Below, piece by piece: positions 1-7,337 of a stretch of 16,400 bases of DNA; the stretch's first letter is position 1, and every line of letters starts with the position of its first letter. A program made the position numbers and the translations under genes. The stretch comes from Fidelibacterota bacterium (GTDB taxonomy: Bacteria > Fidelibacterota > Marinisomatia > SCGC-AAA003-L08 > D37C17). Under the pieces are notes generated by a model. It saw only the letters and a list, made by a program, of their open reading frames with translations. It was not told the DNA's origin and did not search any database. The stretch is from positions 18,400-34,799 of the forward strand of contig PAHD01000021.1 in assembly GCA_002704685.1 (NCBI GenBank), written 5' to 3'.

Positions 1-87
1 AATATCATAATTACCAGCATTAAAAGAATTTTGCCATTCTTGAGCATTAACTACTACTATAACTATAAAAATTGAAAAAAATTTCAT
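1..87 (-). CDS. Secreted protein, N-terminal fragment
   Basis: The minus strand opens with ATG at 87 and runs off the left edge after 29 codons. The product begins MKFFSIFIVIVVVNAQEW: a Lys after the Met, a run of about 12 hydrophobic residues, then a small-residue site (NA before QE) that fits signal peptidase I. It follows the MAPEG-family gene by 12 nt on the same strand, so the two may be co-transcribed. Too little is present to name a family. The signal peptide reading is direct; export is inferred. Confidence 0.6.
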   Translation of the reverse strand, partial: MKFFSIFIVIVVVNAQEWQNSFNAGNYDI

Positions 88-99
88 TTATAATAAATT

Positions 100-513
100 T
101 TATAAGATTTTTAATAAAAAAATAATCCACCAGATTACTAAAGTAACAAAACCAATTCTAAAAAATTTGGCTCTAGAACGAATATAATTTGATGTTAGTC
201 TAATATAACAATGTAAATATCTAGAAATAACAAATATCCAGGCAAAGATAAGATCTAATTGAGTAAAATTATTAAATAAAATAACAAATAAAACTAAAAA
301 ATAGAAAAAAATTGGAAGTTCAAATTGATTTTTAAGAGTTTGTCTTAGAACCTCTATATATTCTGGAACATCGCCTTTATATATTTTTATGTAACTATAC
401 TTTATTGATTTATTTTTAAATGCATTTAAAAGAGCGAAATAATTTTTAAAATATAAAAATAATGTAAGAATCATCATGAAAATAAACGGAAATATTAATT
501 GTGTTGATTCCAT
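100..513 (-). CDS. MAPEG family membrane protein
   Basis: A 137-residue protein with four hydrophobic segments (about 6-25, 66-82, 86-99 and 118-136). It shows the MAPEG signature NQFELPIFFY at 62-71 (the R-NQFE-P-FY pattern) and RYLHCYIRLTSN at 98-109. MAPEG proteins are small integral membrane proteins; eukaryotic members are glutathione transferases and eicosanoid enzymes, while bacterial members mostly have no assigned substrate. The ATG lies 5 nt beyond the stop of the PEP carboxylase gene, so the two are probably one transcript, although no functional link is obvious. Family assignment is firm from the motif; the reaction is not known. Confidence 0.85.
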   Translation of the reverse strand: MESTQLIFPFIFMMILTLFLYFKNYFALLNAFKNKSIKYSYIKIYKGDVPEYIEVLRQTLKNQFELPIFFYFLVLFVILFNNFTQLDLIFAWIFVISRYLHCYIRLTSNYIRSRAKFFRIGFVTLVIWWIIFLLKIL

Positions 514-518
514 TTATT

Positions 519-3245
519 CTATCCGGTTGTTTGCATTGCTGCTGCAATACCATTTATTGATGACACAATTATTTCATTATTAATTTGTTGAGTTTCTTTA
601 CTACTAGAAATTCTTTTTAAATACTCGATTTGAATAATATTCAATAAGTCAGTCATTGGATTTCTAAATTTAATTAAATTTTCAATAACAGGATTTCTTC
701 CAAGTAAAGTTTTATTTTTTGATATCAATAGATAATTTTTGTGAATATAACTAAACTCTTTTTCAATTATTTGATTAATTTTATTATAATCAGAAATCTT
801 TGAATATTTTTTTGAAATTGGATTACGAGATCTTGCCATTTCGAATGTGATACTATCGAGCATATTTTTAAAAAATAATGAATCACTATATAAATCTTCT
901 AATACTTTTAACTTTCCTAAGTTAATAAGTTGGTTTATTTCATATCCTACACCAAACCATCCAGAAATATTGTATCTAGTTTGAACCCAAGAAGAAACCC
1001 AGGGAATCGCTCGAATTTCATCAAATCCTTCTTTATTTAAAAATAATTTACTTCTAGATGATGGTCTTGAAGAAATTTTTAACTTACTAATAAAATTAAT
1101 AGGTGTTGTTTTTATAAAAAACTTCCAAAAGTCAAGATTTATAATATTTTTTTTATAATTATTTAACGAAGATTCTGCTAAAAATTTTAACTCATTGATA
1201 TTTAAATCTTTTTTTACAGCTTTAACAGAATTTTTAATTAGAGCACTTAAAATCTGTTCTAAATGTCTTTTAGAAATATCACAATTACCATACCTATATG
1301 AAATGATTTCACCTTGCTCAGTCATTCTTAATCTTTGTTTTTCTGTAAATGATGGTAAACTCCTTATTGCCTCATTTGATTTTCCACCTCCTCTACTAAC
1401 AGAACCACCTCTCCCATGGAAAATACTATAATTGATGCCATGTTTTTTAAATACTTTATTAAGGTTCTTTATACATAACTGAATCGAATAATTTGCCATA
1501 AAAATACCACCATCTTTATTACTATCAGAATACCCAAGCATTATTTCTTGATAATTATTTATCTTTTTTAAATAAGATTTATAAACTTTATTACCCAGTA
1601 AATCACATAATAAATTTTTTGCATTTTTTAAATCATCAATCGTCTCATACAAAGGGACAATATTTAAAATCAATTTTTTTCTAATACCCAAATCTTTCTT
1701 TACTTGATTAAAAATAAAAATTACTTCCAAAATATCACTAGTCTTATGAGTCATACTTACTATGTATGATTTAATCGATTTAGGATGGTATATTAGATTT
1801 TGTATAATAATTTTAAAAGTATCATATATTTCTAAAGATTGCTTACTTAACTTATCTTTATTTATATAGCTTTTATGTGTTTTTATCAGCTTATTTAATT
1901 TTTCTTGTTTTTGATTTTCATTTAATATTTTATACTTATAATTAAACACCTCTTCAATAAATTCTTCATGACAATCAGAGTGCTGCCTAATATCCATTTG
2001 CATAAGATTGAATTCAAATGTTTTAGATCTGATTATTAAATTTTCTAATTCACTGAATTCAATTAAGTCAACAGAATAACTTTGAATTAAATGATTTTTA
2101 ATAATCATTAAATCTTTTTCAAAGTCTAAATATTCATAATCAATATTTAGTTTATCATTTTTAATTTGATTTAAGGATGTTTCTAATTTGTGTTTAATTA
2201 ATAATAACTTTAATCTTATAGGCTCATTTTTGAATCTTAGTAATTGATTGTTACTTATATTTATTTTCTTTAAGTCCTTTTTAATATTTTTTTCAAATTC
2301 ATTATCTTTGATATATGAAAGACTTATATCATAAAATAAATTATTTACTGAGTTAATATATTGATTCAAAATTTGTTGTCTTTGAAATTTCAATGCCCAA
2401 CTTGTAATTTCACTAGTAATATTAGGGTTACCATCTCTATCACCACCAATCCATGTACAAAAATTTATATTTTTATTAAAATTATATTTTTTATTATAAT
2501 AACTATTAAAAGCTTCATTAAAATCATTATACAAAATAGGTAAAGAATCCCATGCAGAATTAAACATTAAAAAGATTGAATTTTTGATTTCATCTTGAGG
2601 TGATATTTTTGTTATTCGATAATCATCAGTGTTCATAAAAATAAACATCTGATTTCTAATAATTTTTTTTAACTGATTTTTTTTATATTCACTTAGATTT
2701 TTAAATAAATATGAGTTTATATTTTTTAAAATTTTATTTTGCTGATTTAGTAAAGAAATTCTTCTAAACTCTGTAGGGTGAGAAGTTAAAGTTGGTTCAA
2801 AAAGTATATTATCAGTGATTTTTTTAGCTTTACTGTAAGAAATATTATTTTCTTTTAAAAACTTAATAGCATCATTAACAGAATCTTTAACTGGATTTGA
2901 TAAACTTGATTCTTTAAGTTTTAAATTATTTTTAAAATTAATCTCTTCAATTTCACTTTGATTTAATAAATGAAAAAAGGATGATAGAAATCTTAATGCT
3001 TTTTTTACATCATTATCACTATAATTACAAAAATAATAATCAAAATCATTTATTTGATTATCATTTTTTTTATGATCAGAAAAAATTTTTTGTAATGATT
3101 TAACTAAGTTATTATATAATTTTTTATTTGATGATAATAGAATTTCATCAAATAAATCTAATATTAAATCAATTCTTGAAATCATTGATTCAGATAAATT
3201 AGATTTTATAGCATATGATTTTATGATATGATTAATGGAGACCAC
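519..3245 (-). CDS. ppc: Phosphoenolpyruvate carboxylase
   Basis: Catalyses PEP plus bicarbonate to oxaloacetate plus phosphate, the anaplerotic feed of the TCA cycle, in the cytosol. At 908 residues it is close to the usual 880-970. The key blocks are intact: SHPTE at 155-159 with the catalytic His156, GGDRDGNP at 267-274, LMQMDIRQHS around 414-423, GYSDSNKDGG at 571-580 and FHGRGGSVSRGGG at 609-621 with His610, followed by RMTEQGE. The C-terminus ends QTTG, matching the conserved small C-terminal tail of the active site. The start is a GTG, the first possible start after an in-frame TGA; no Shine-Dalgarno sequence is visible, so the start is less certain than the gene. Many loops are rich in Asn and Lys, as expected in an AT-rich genome. 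Confidence 0.97.
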   Translation of the reverse strand: MVSINHIIKSYAIKSNLSESMISRIDLILDLFDEILLSSNKKLYNNLVKSLQKIFSDHKKNDNQINDFDYYFCNYSDNDVKKALRFLSSFFHLLNQSEIEEINFKNNLKLKESSLSNPVKDSVNDAIKFLKENNISYSKAKKITDNILFEPTLTSHPTEFRRISLLNQQNKILKNINSYLFKNLSEYKKNQLKKIIRNQMFIFMNTDDYRITKISPQDEIKNSIFLMFNSAWDSLPILYNDFNEAFNSYYNKKYNFNKNINFCTWIGGDRDGNPNITSEITSWALKFQRQQILNQYINSVNNLFYDISLSYIKDNEFEKNIKKDLKKINISNNQLLRFKNEPIRLKLLLIKHKLETSLNQIKNDKLNIDYEYLDFEKDLMIIKNHLIQSYSVDLIEFSELENLIIRSKTFEFNLMQMDIRQHSDCHEEFIEEVFNYKYKILNENQKQEKLNKLIKTHKSYINKDKLSKQSLEIYDTFKIIIQNLIYHPKSIKSYIVSMTHKTSDILEVIFIFNQVKKDLGIRKKLILNIVPLYETIDDLKNAKNLLCDLLGNKVYKSYLKKINNYQEIMLGYSDSNKDGGIFMANYSIQLCIKNLNKVFKKHGINYSIFHGRGGSVSRGGGKSNEAIRSLPSFTEKQRLRMTEQGEIISYRYGNCDISKRHLEQILSALIKNSVKAVKKDLNINELKFLAESSLNNYKKNIINLDFWKFFIKTTPINFISKLKISSRPSSRSKLFLNKEGFDEIRAIPWVSSWVQTRYNISGWFGVGYEINQLINLGKLKVLEDLYSDSLFFKNMLDSITFEMARSRNPISKKYSKISDYNKINQIIEKEFSYIHKNYLLISKNKTLLGRNPVIENLIKFRNPMTDLLNIIQIEYLKRISSSKETQQINNEIIVSSINGIAAAMQTTG

Positions 3246-3306
3246 AGTTAAATCTACAAAATAAAAAACTCACAATAAAAGGGGCTTTATAAATTAAATA
3301 CTTAAA

Positions 3307-3933
3307 TTAATTTAAAATTATATTTACTAACTGTATAATATCTAATACATTAATAATATTATCAGAATTTAAATCTGCCACAGGATTTTGTTGACTACTA
3401 AGGATTAAATTAACCATTAAAATAATATCTTGAATATTTAAAATCGAATCATCATTTAAATCTCCCAAAATAGATTGTTCATAATGCTCTTCAAGTATAT
3501 TTCTAATATAATTCTTTTGAGTTATTCCAAATCCAGATACATCAATATGTCCTAGGTAATTACCATCATATCCTAAAATTATTAAAGCATGGTTATCATA
3601 ATAAGGTGCGAATTGATTTCTTATTGGTAAATCAGGATATGAATCCATTACTAATGGTAAGTCTGAGTTAGCACAGAAGCTATTATTAGCTCCTTCCATA
3701 ATTGTTTGACCTACACCAATAATAACAATATTTTCATATCCATCATCATTTCTTAGTTCATCTTGAAAATCGGACAACTGCCCGAAAGTAGCTGTTCAGC
3801 CACCTCAGTTTTGAGTTCCAAAATAATGCATTGTAATATAATTTAGGTATTCAGGCTCCCAAACATTAGACTCATAAGTAGGTGAAGTTGGGTTATAATC
3901 CTCAAGAGAATAATTATAGTATTTATGGAAAAT
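3307..3933 (-). CDS. Candidate UGGU selenoprotein, thioredoxin fold with dockerin-like tail; 5' end damaged
   Basis: A standard reading gives 156 residues from a TTG at 3777, but the same frame is open up to 3933 apart from TGA at 3805-3807 and 3796-3798. With those read through, the protein has a beta strand (YITMHYFG), then TQN-TGA-G-G-TGA-TATFGQLSDFQDEL, a second strand (NIVIIGVGQ), and a redoxin-like distal part (LPLVMDSYPDLPIRNQF, ALIILGYDGNYLGHID). The TGAs sit exactly where a thioredoxin CxxC motif belongs. A real TGG Trp (VWEPEYLNY) lies upstream in frame. The last 53 residues are two dockerin-like repeats (GDLNDDSILNIQDI; ADLNSDNIINVLDI). No ATG precedes the frame; a signal-peptide-like stretch (KFFYLILYSFIVFKFS) lies upstream in another frame without a start codon, so the 5' end is decayed or carries sequence errors. 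Selenocysteine is inferred; a plain pseudogene is the alternative. Confidence 0.6.
3770..3785 (-). promoter_or_regulatory. Possible bacterial SECIS hairpin
   Basis: On the mRNA strand UCGG and CCGA form a 4-bp stem closing the loop GCAGUUGU; a further G-U pair would shorten the loop to CAGUUG. The loop starts 14 nt after the second in-frame TGA and 23 nt after the first. This is close to the spacing known for bacterial SECIS elements (roughly 16-37 nt from UGA to loop), and the loop begins with G. The stem is short, and bacterial SECIS elements are loosely defined, so this is supportive evidence only. Confidence 0.35.
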
Positions 3934-4039
3934 TTAAAGACTATAAAACTATATAAGATTAAATAAAAAAACTTAAAACAATTGAAGCTACAGTATTAGT
4001 AACTAGAATTTGAATCTTTTGTGAAAGAAAATTGAAAAT
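3934..4039. other. Intergenic stretch with a signal-peptide-like remnant
   Basis: This stretch lies between the regulator gene and the selenoprotein candidate. On the minus strand one frame reads KFFYLILYSFIVFKFS, which resembles a signal peptide, but no ATG, GTG or TTG precedes it usefully. The frame that continues into the selenoprotein candidate has TAG and TAA here. I see no promoter, RNA gene or terminator I would defend. Confidence 0.4.
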
Positions 4040-4900
4040 TTAAATTAAATCCAATATGTCAGAGAATTTTGAAAATTTTGTATAATTTAAATTTATATTT
4101 GTATCAATAATAGTAGTAGCTGGACCACCTACAAACAGGTTTATTGAAGAATTTTCACATAATGATTCTATGGTCTTTAAACTTTTTAAAGTATTATCGA
4201 TATGATCTCTAACCGTTGCTGTGCAACATTGTCTGCTACACATGTATATAAAAATAGAATCAAAATTATTTTTATTCAAGAGTAGCTTAATATTATCAAT
4301 CGAAGTATTAGACCCTGCATTATGCACTGAATAGTTTTGACCTTCAAGTATAATTTGTATCATATCAATAGCGAGATCTGGAATATCATTTTCGAGATTG
4401 AGGCATAGAGCCGTTTTGGCATCATCTTCAGATTTCTTAACAACATCTCTAAAATTATTGAGGGATTTGGATACTGTTTTTCTAGCAATGTGTTCTTCAG
4501 CAACAGAAATGGATTCTTTATCTAATAAGGTCTGAATTGCATCTAAAGATGGATCAATATATTTATCAAATATCTCATGAGTCATTTTTCCCTCAAGATA
4601 TAATTTCATAATAATAGATTGAATTTCAATACTATTTCTATCTAAAGCATTTTGTGTTATTAAATTCTTTCTTTCAGATAAGCTTACATTTTTCTCATTG
4701 TTTATTTGTTTTAGATCAAGATTAAGTTTTTTATTGTGATTTTCTATAAAATCTAGAATATGTCTATAGGAAAACTTTCTGTGACCGCCATTAGAGCTTG
4801 TACATTTGAGCTTATCACTTAAAGTCCATCTTCTTATAGTTGAATTATCAACTTTAAATAGATCTGCTACCTGCTTGGTGTTTAGATAATTATTTGTCAT
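4040..4900 (-). CDS. MerR-type regulator, CarH/LitR-like with degenerate B12-binding sites
   Basis: Residues 5-52 are a MerR/excisionase-type winged helix (NTKQVADLF---NSTIRRW---KL----NGGHRKF). Residues about 90-150 form an all-helical domain resembling the cobalamin cap of CarH/LitR regulators, and 163-286 a Rossmann-like B12-binding domain (AIDMIQIILEGQNYSVHNAG; LFVGGPA). CarH-type proteins repress light-induced genes as AdoCbl-bound tetramers and let go when light breaks the Co-C bond. Here the cap motif Wx9EH keeps EH (136-137) but has Leu126 for Trp, and the lower-ligand His is replaced by Pro174 (ENDIPDLA where CarH-type proteins have E---HDLG). A cysteine cluster MCSRQCC lies at 220-226. 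B12 sensing is therefore doubtful and redox or metal sensing is possible. A matching operator lies about 40 bp upstream, suggesting autoregulation. No Shine-Dalgarno sequence is seen. Confidence 0.85.
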   Translation of the reverse strand: MTNNYLNTKQVADLFKVDNSTIRRWTLSDKLKCTSSNGGHRKFSYRHILDFIENHNKKLNLDLKQINNEKNVSLSERKNLITQNALDRNSIEIQSIIMKLYLEGKMTHEIFDKYIDPSLDAIQTLLDKESISVAEEHIARKTVSKSLNNFRDVVKKSEDDAKTALCLNLENDIPDLAIDMIQIILEGQNYSVHNAGSNTSIDNIKLLLNKNNFDSIFIYMCSRQCCTATVRDHIDNTLKSLKTIESLCENSSINLFVGGPATTIIDTNINLNYTKFSKFSDILDLI

Positions 4901-4941
4901 ATGATAATTTAAAAATTTTTTTTATATAAAAAAACATTTTT

Positions 4942-5007
4942 GCACGTATTGCACATTTTTATTGTATTTCTAGTTATTTATATTTAGATTAAAACGTGCA
5001 AAACGTG
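4942..5007. promoter_or_regulatory. Operator A: paired 13-bp sites 40 bp apart
   Basis: GCACGTATTGCAC at 4942-4954 and CGTGCAAAACGTG at 4995-5007 are separated by exactly 40 bp and face each other. Each contains a direct repeat of TGCAC or TACAC with a 9-bp step. The right site ends 3 bp before a TATAAT box, so a bound protein would cover the promoter of the gene at 5110; the left site lies between this and the regulator start. The adjacent MerR-type regulator is the obvious binder (inference). The same arrangement recurs at 8369-8434. Confidence 0.75.
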
Positions 5008-5016
5008 TACTATAAT
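4989..5016 (+). promoter_or_regulatory. Promoter of the 5110 operon
   Basis: A perfect TATAAT is at 5011-5016. A weak -35 (TTAAAA at 4989-4994, 16-bp spacer) lies upstream, and operator site CGTGCAAAACGTG fills the spacer. This layout suits steric repression by the MerR-type regulator. Transcription would start near 5022, just ahead of the large hairpin. Confidence 0.55.
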
Positions 5017-5029
5017 AACTTATTCTTGT

Positions 5030-5100
5030 TAAGCCTTCTCCTGTGGTTCTTGTTTTTTCTCGTCGAAAATCAATTATCCTTTTTTTCAGGGGAAGGCTTA
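5030..5100 (+). promoter_or_regulatory. Leader hairpin over the 5110 ribosome binding site
   Basis: TAAGCCTTCTCCTG (5030-5043) and CAGGGGAAGGCTTA (5087-5100) form a 14-bp uninterrupted stem. One pair is U-G on the plus-strand RNA but would be an A-C mismatch on the other strand, so the plus strand is the structured one. A smaller nested hairpin (5050-5073, loop UCGUC) sits inside the 43-nt loop. The right arm carries the only purine-rich ribosome-binding sequence (AGGGGAAGG) before the ATG at 5110, so folding would hide it. The stem begins within about 10 nt of the expected transcript start. Confidence 0.6.
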
Positions 5101-5109
5101 TAATTATCT

Positions 5110-5523
5110 ATGGATTATTTATTTTTATTAATCATTATCAACTCGATCCTGGTTGGAGTTATATTGATGACTCAGATTTTATCATATCCACTCTTATTAA
5201 AACTAAGCAAAAGTAATTTTTATGATTATTATGATTCATATACTAAAAGAATTAGTTTTATTGTTATACCTCTAATGACTTTTGAAGTTTTACTATCAAT
5301 CATTTTGAATATTACTTTAAATAATTTTCACCTGTTTGCTTCAAATATTTTACTTATAGTTGTTTGGGGTAGTACTTTTTTCATACAGGTTCCAATCCAC
5401 AATAAGCTTTCATTTAATCATTCTCATTTATTGATAAATAAACTAATTTTTACTAATTGGATTAGGACTATTTCTTGGATTTGTAAATTGATGATTCTTA
5501 TTAAACTTAAATTGATAGTATGA
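5110..5523 (+). CDS. Small four-helix membrane protein
   Basis: A 137-residue protein with four hydrophobic segments (about 3-29, 48-68, 73-92 and 113-130). The pattern Q-LSYPLL in helix 1, FYDYYDSYTKRISFIVIP before helix 2, and NWIRTISW near the end recalls small conserved DUF1772-like membrane proteins, but I cannot name the family with certainty. It has no obvious catalytic motif. Its stop TGA overlaps the start of the next gene (ATGA), so the two are translationally coupled. It is the first gene behind operator A and the leader hairpin, and should be controlled by both. Confidence 0.75.
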   Translation: MDYLFLLIIINSILVGVILMTQILSYPLLLKLSKSNFYDYYDSYTKRISFIVIPLMTFEVLLSIILNITLNNFHLFASNILLIVVWGSTFFIQVPIHNKLSFNHSHLLINKLIFTNWIRTISWICKLMILIKLKLIV

Positions 5524-5852
5524 AGTTATCTAAACTACATACTATTGATCATTTAGCAATTCAGGTAGATGATATTAGTCAATCAGTTGCATGGTATTTA
5601 AAAAATTATATGTGTGAAGTTATTTATGCTGATGATACTTGGGCTTTCTTACAGTTTCATAATATTAAAATTGCTTTGGTTACAAATGATCAGCATCCAG
5701 ATCATTTTGCTATATTAGATTCTTCAGCATTAAATAATAAAAATGCTGTAAAACATAGAGATGGTACTATTTCATATTACACTAAAGATTTAGATGATAA
5801 TTTTATTGAACATATCCATTATCCATCCAATAAAGATTTAAAGAATAAATAA
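5520..5852 (+). CDS. VOC (glyoxalase/bleomycin-resistance) superfamily protein
   Basis: A 110-residue single-module VOC protein. The beta-alpha-beta opening TIDHLAIQVDDISQSVAWYL is typical. His11, His62 (DHFAI) and Glu97 (NFIEHIHYP) occupy the positions usually used to bind a metal ion in this fold. VOC members range from glyoxalase I and dioxygenases to antibiotic-binding proteins, so the substrate cannot be read from the sequence. The start overlaps the stop of the membrane-protein gene upstream (ATGA), so they form a two-gene operon. It ends 2 nt from the convergent SRPBCC gene. Confidence 0.85.
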   Translation: MKLSKLHTIDHLAIQVDDISQSVAWYLKNYMCEVIYADDTWAFLQFHNIKIALVTNDQHPDHFAILDSSALNNKNAVKHRDGTISYYTKDLDDNFIEHIHYPSNKDLKNK

Positions 5853-5854
5853 AA

Positions 5855-6295
5855 TTATTTTTTTTTAAAATAAATTTTATATAAAAATTTTCTCATAATT
5901 ATAGGACTAATAAGTATGGGATACAGGATAATTTCAAAAAAATGGAATCTATGTTTAAATTGTATATTATCTCTAATTATAATTTTACTATTAGAGTATC
6001 TCACTTCATGAAGATGGTTCCATTCTGTAATTCCAAGAGGAAGAGTAATTCCTTTATCTACAAATGACAGTGATTCATCAGTACGTTTATAATTTTTATG
6101 TATTACAATAAAACTATGCCATTTGAATAGCCAAAATTTCAGATGAGCATTTAAATCATTTTCAATCCCATTCCATTTTATTATTTTTACAGGCTGAAAT
6201 GAAATTAAAAATTTTATAAAATCTTTTCTATGAAATGAATCTATTATATCTTCAATATTTCTATTTTTAATTTTTACTGTTTGCTTGTAGATCAT
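5855..6295 (-). CDS. SRPBCC-family ligand-binding protein
   Basis: A 146-residue protein with the START/Bet v1-like (SRPBCC) helix-grip pattern: FVDKGITLPLGITEWNHLHEVRY (78-100) followed by IIIRDNIQF and a C-terminal helix with a hydrophobic end (EIILYPILISPIIMRKFLYKIYF). This is the variant in which a W-H-H-----IRD block precedes the last strand. SRPBCC proteins hold hydrophobic ligands in a deep cavity; the ligand is unknown here. It lies 287 nt downstream of the SDR gene on the same strand and could share its transcript. From general knowledge, similar proteins often accompany light- or CarH-type regulators and photolyases; no photolyase is in this window. Confidence 0.75.
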   Translation of the reverse strand: MIYKQTVKIKNRNIEDIIDSFHRKDFIKFLISFQPVKIIKWNGIENDLNAHLKFWLFKWHSFIVIHKNYKRTDESLSFVDKGITLPLGITEWNHLHEVRYSNSKIIIRDNIQFKHRFHFFEIILYPILISPIIMRKFLYKIYFKKK

Positions 6296-6582
6296 AATAA
6301 TTGATTGGTTTCTTTGAAGTTCCCATCTAAAACTCCACTTCTTTACAAATAATTATAAAATTAATATATTTTTTTATTTCTTAATGTAATTAGCATCAAT
6401 AATTAGATTTTAAAATCGGTAGACTTAAAAGTCAAAACAATTAATAATTACAATTTTTGGCTTGATAAATTTCATTAATTTAATATTAAGCTAATACAAA
6501 TTATGAATTATAGAATGATATCCAATACATAAAAATATAGAAACTTTTCTAGAATTTTTACAGAACTTAGTTGATTTTGATG
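6296..6582. other. Gap between SRPBCC and SDR genes
   Basis: About 290 nt of very AT-rich DNA. On the minus strand there are only short frames, such as one beginning MKFIKPKIVIINCFDF near 6475 and a 19-codon frame starting at about 6326 with a GGAG in front that overlaps the SRPBCC start. No operator copy, no long hairpin and no tRNA were found. It may hold a promoter for the SRPBCC gene or the remains of a lost gene; neither can be shown. Confidence 0.4.
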
Positions 6583-7311
6583 TTATTTAATGTTTGATAG
6601 GCCACCATCAACAAAAAATGTTTGACCTGTTATCCAATTTGATCTTTGATCAACGAGTGAATCTATAATTGGTATAAAGTTTTCTGGATTTCCAATCCGA
6701 TCAAGAGCATGCATTTTTTTAGAGTAATCTAAGGATGCTTTATTGCTAGTAATTCTTTCAGTTAAAGGAGTATTAACTAATCCTGGTGCTATAGCGTTAA
6801 TTCTTATGTTATTAGATGCATATGTTGATGCAGCTGAAACTACGAATGATGAAATTGCACCTTTGGCACTAGCTATCGCTTCATGGTTTTTTAATCCAAC
6901 TTTTGATGCAGCGCTTGAAAATAAAATTATACTTCCACCATTAGTTCTTAAAAATTTATAGCTAGATTTCATTATTCCAAAACAACTATATACATTTGTT
7001 TTGAAAATTTGATCTAAATCATTTTCCGATGTAATATGAGCAGGTTTTAGTAATAATGACCCAGAGCAATTAATTATACAATCAATACTTCCTAGGTAAT
7101 TATGAGCTGCTGAAATAAAGGAATCAATTGAATCAAAATTTGTCACATCAACTGTTGAAATACTGCATTGATTATCTGAAATTATATTATCTTTTAAGTT
7201 CGATAATTTAGTTTCATCCCTAGAACCTAAAAAAAGATTATGTTGTTCTGAAAAATGACTACATAGCGTACTTCCAATACCTCCTGCAGCACCGATTATT
7301 ACTATATTCAT
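6583..7311 (-). CDS. Short-chain dehydrogenase/reductase with altered active site
   Basis: A 242-residue Rossmann-fold SDR. The cofactor loop GAAGGIG is at 7-13, the NxxG element is INCSG at 80-84, and the catalytic-region Ser is in FSSAAS at 131-136. Lys150 (SAKGA) is present, but the Tyr four residues before it in the YxxxK motif is Ile146 (HEAIASAK). NAIAPGLVNTPL and the C-terminal ITGQTFFVDGG are standard for classical SDRs. The missing Tyr means the usual proton donor is absent, so it may be a non-standard oxidoreductase or a binding protein. A clear Shine-Dalgarno sequence (GGAGG) sits 7 nt before the ATG. It is the third gene behind operator B, after the TMEM164-like protein and a 31-residue peptide. 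Confidence 0.92.
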   Translation of the reverse strand: MNIVIIGAAGGIGSTLCSHFSEQHNLFLGSRDETKLSNLKDNIISDNQCSISTVDVTNFDSIDSFISAAHNYLGSIDCIINCSGSLLLKPAHITSENDLDQIFKTNVYSCFGIMKSSYKFLRTNGGSIILFSSAASKVGLKNHEAIASAKGAISSFVVSAASTYASNNIRINAIAPGLVNTPLTERITSNKASLDYSKKMHALDRIGNPENFIPIIDSLVDQRSNWITGQTFFVDGGLSNIK

Positions 7312-7337
7312 ACTAATCCTCCATTTAAGATTAAATT

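Noticed and set aside
3307..3777. 156-residue protein from TTG as the complete gene
   Set aside because: The start would cut the protein between the first strand and helix of the thioredoxin fold, and the same frame continues upstream with sensible protein sequence across two TGAs.
3796..3807. TGA read as tryptophan (alternative genetic code)
   Set aside because: Other genes here use TGG for Trp and TGA as a stop (5521-5523), and Trp-Gly-Gly-Trp would not suit the redox position of the fold.
6416..6450. tRNA-Leu-like string (GGTAGACTTAAAAGTC) in the SDR-SRPBCC gap
   Set aside because: It is a chance match: no acceptor stem, T-arm or CCA-side partner can be folded around it, and GACTT/AAGTC is just a small palindrome.
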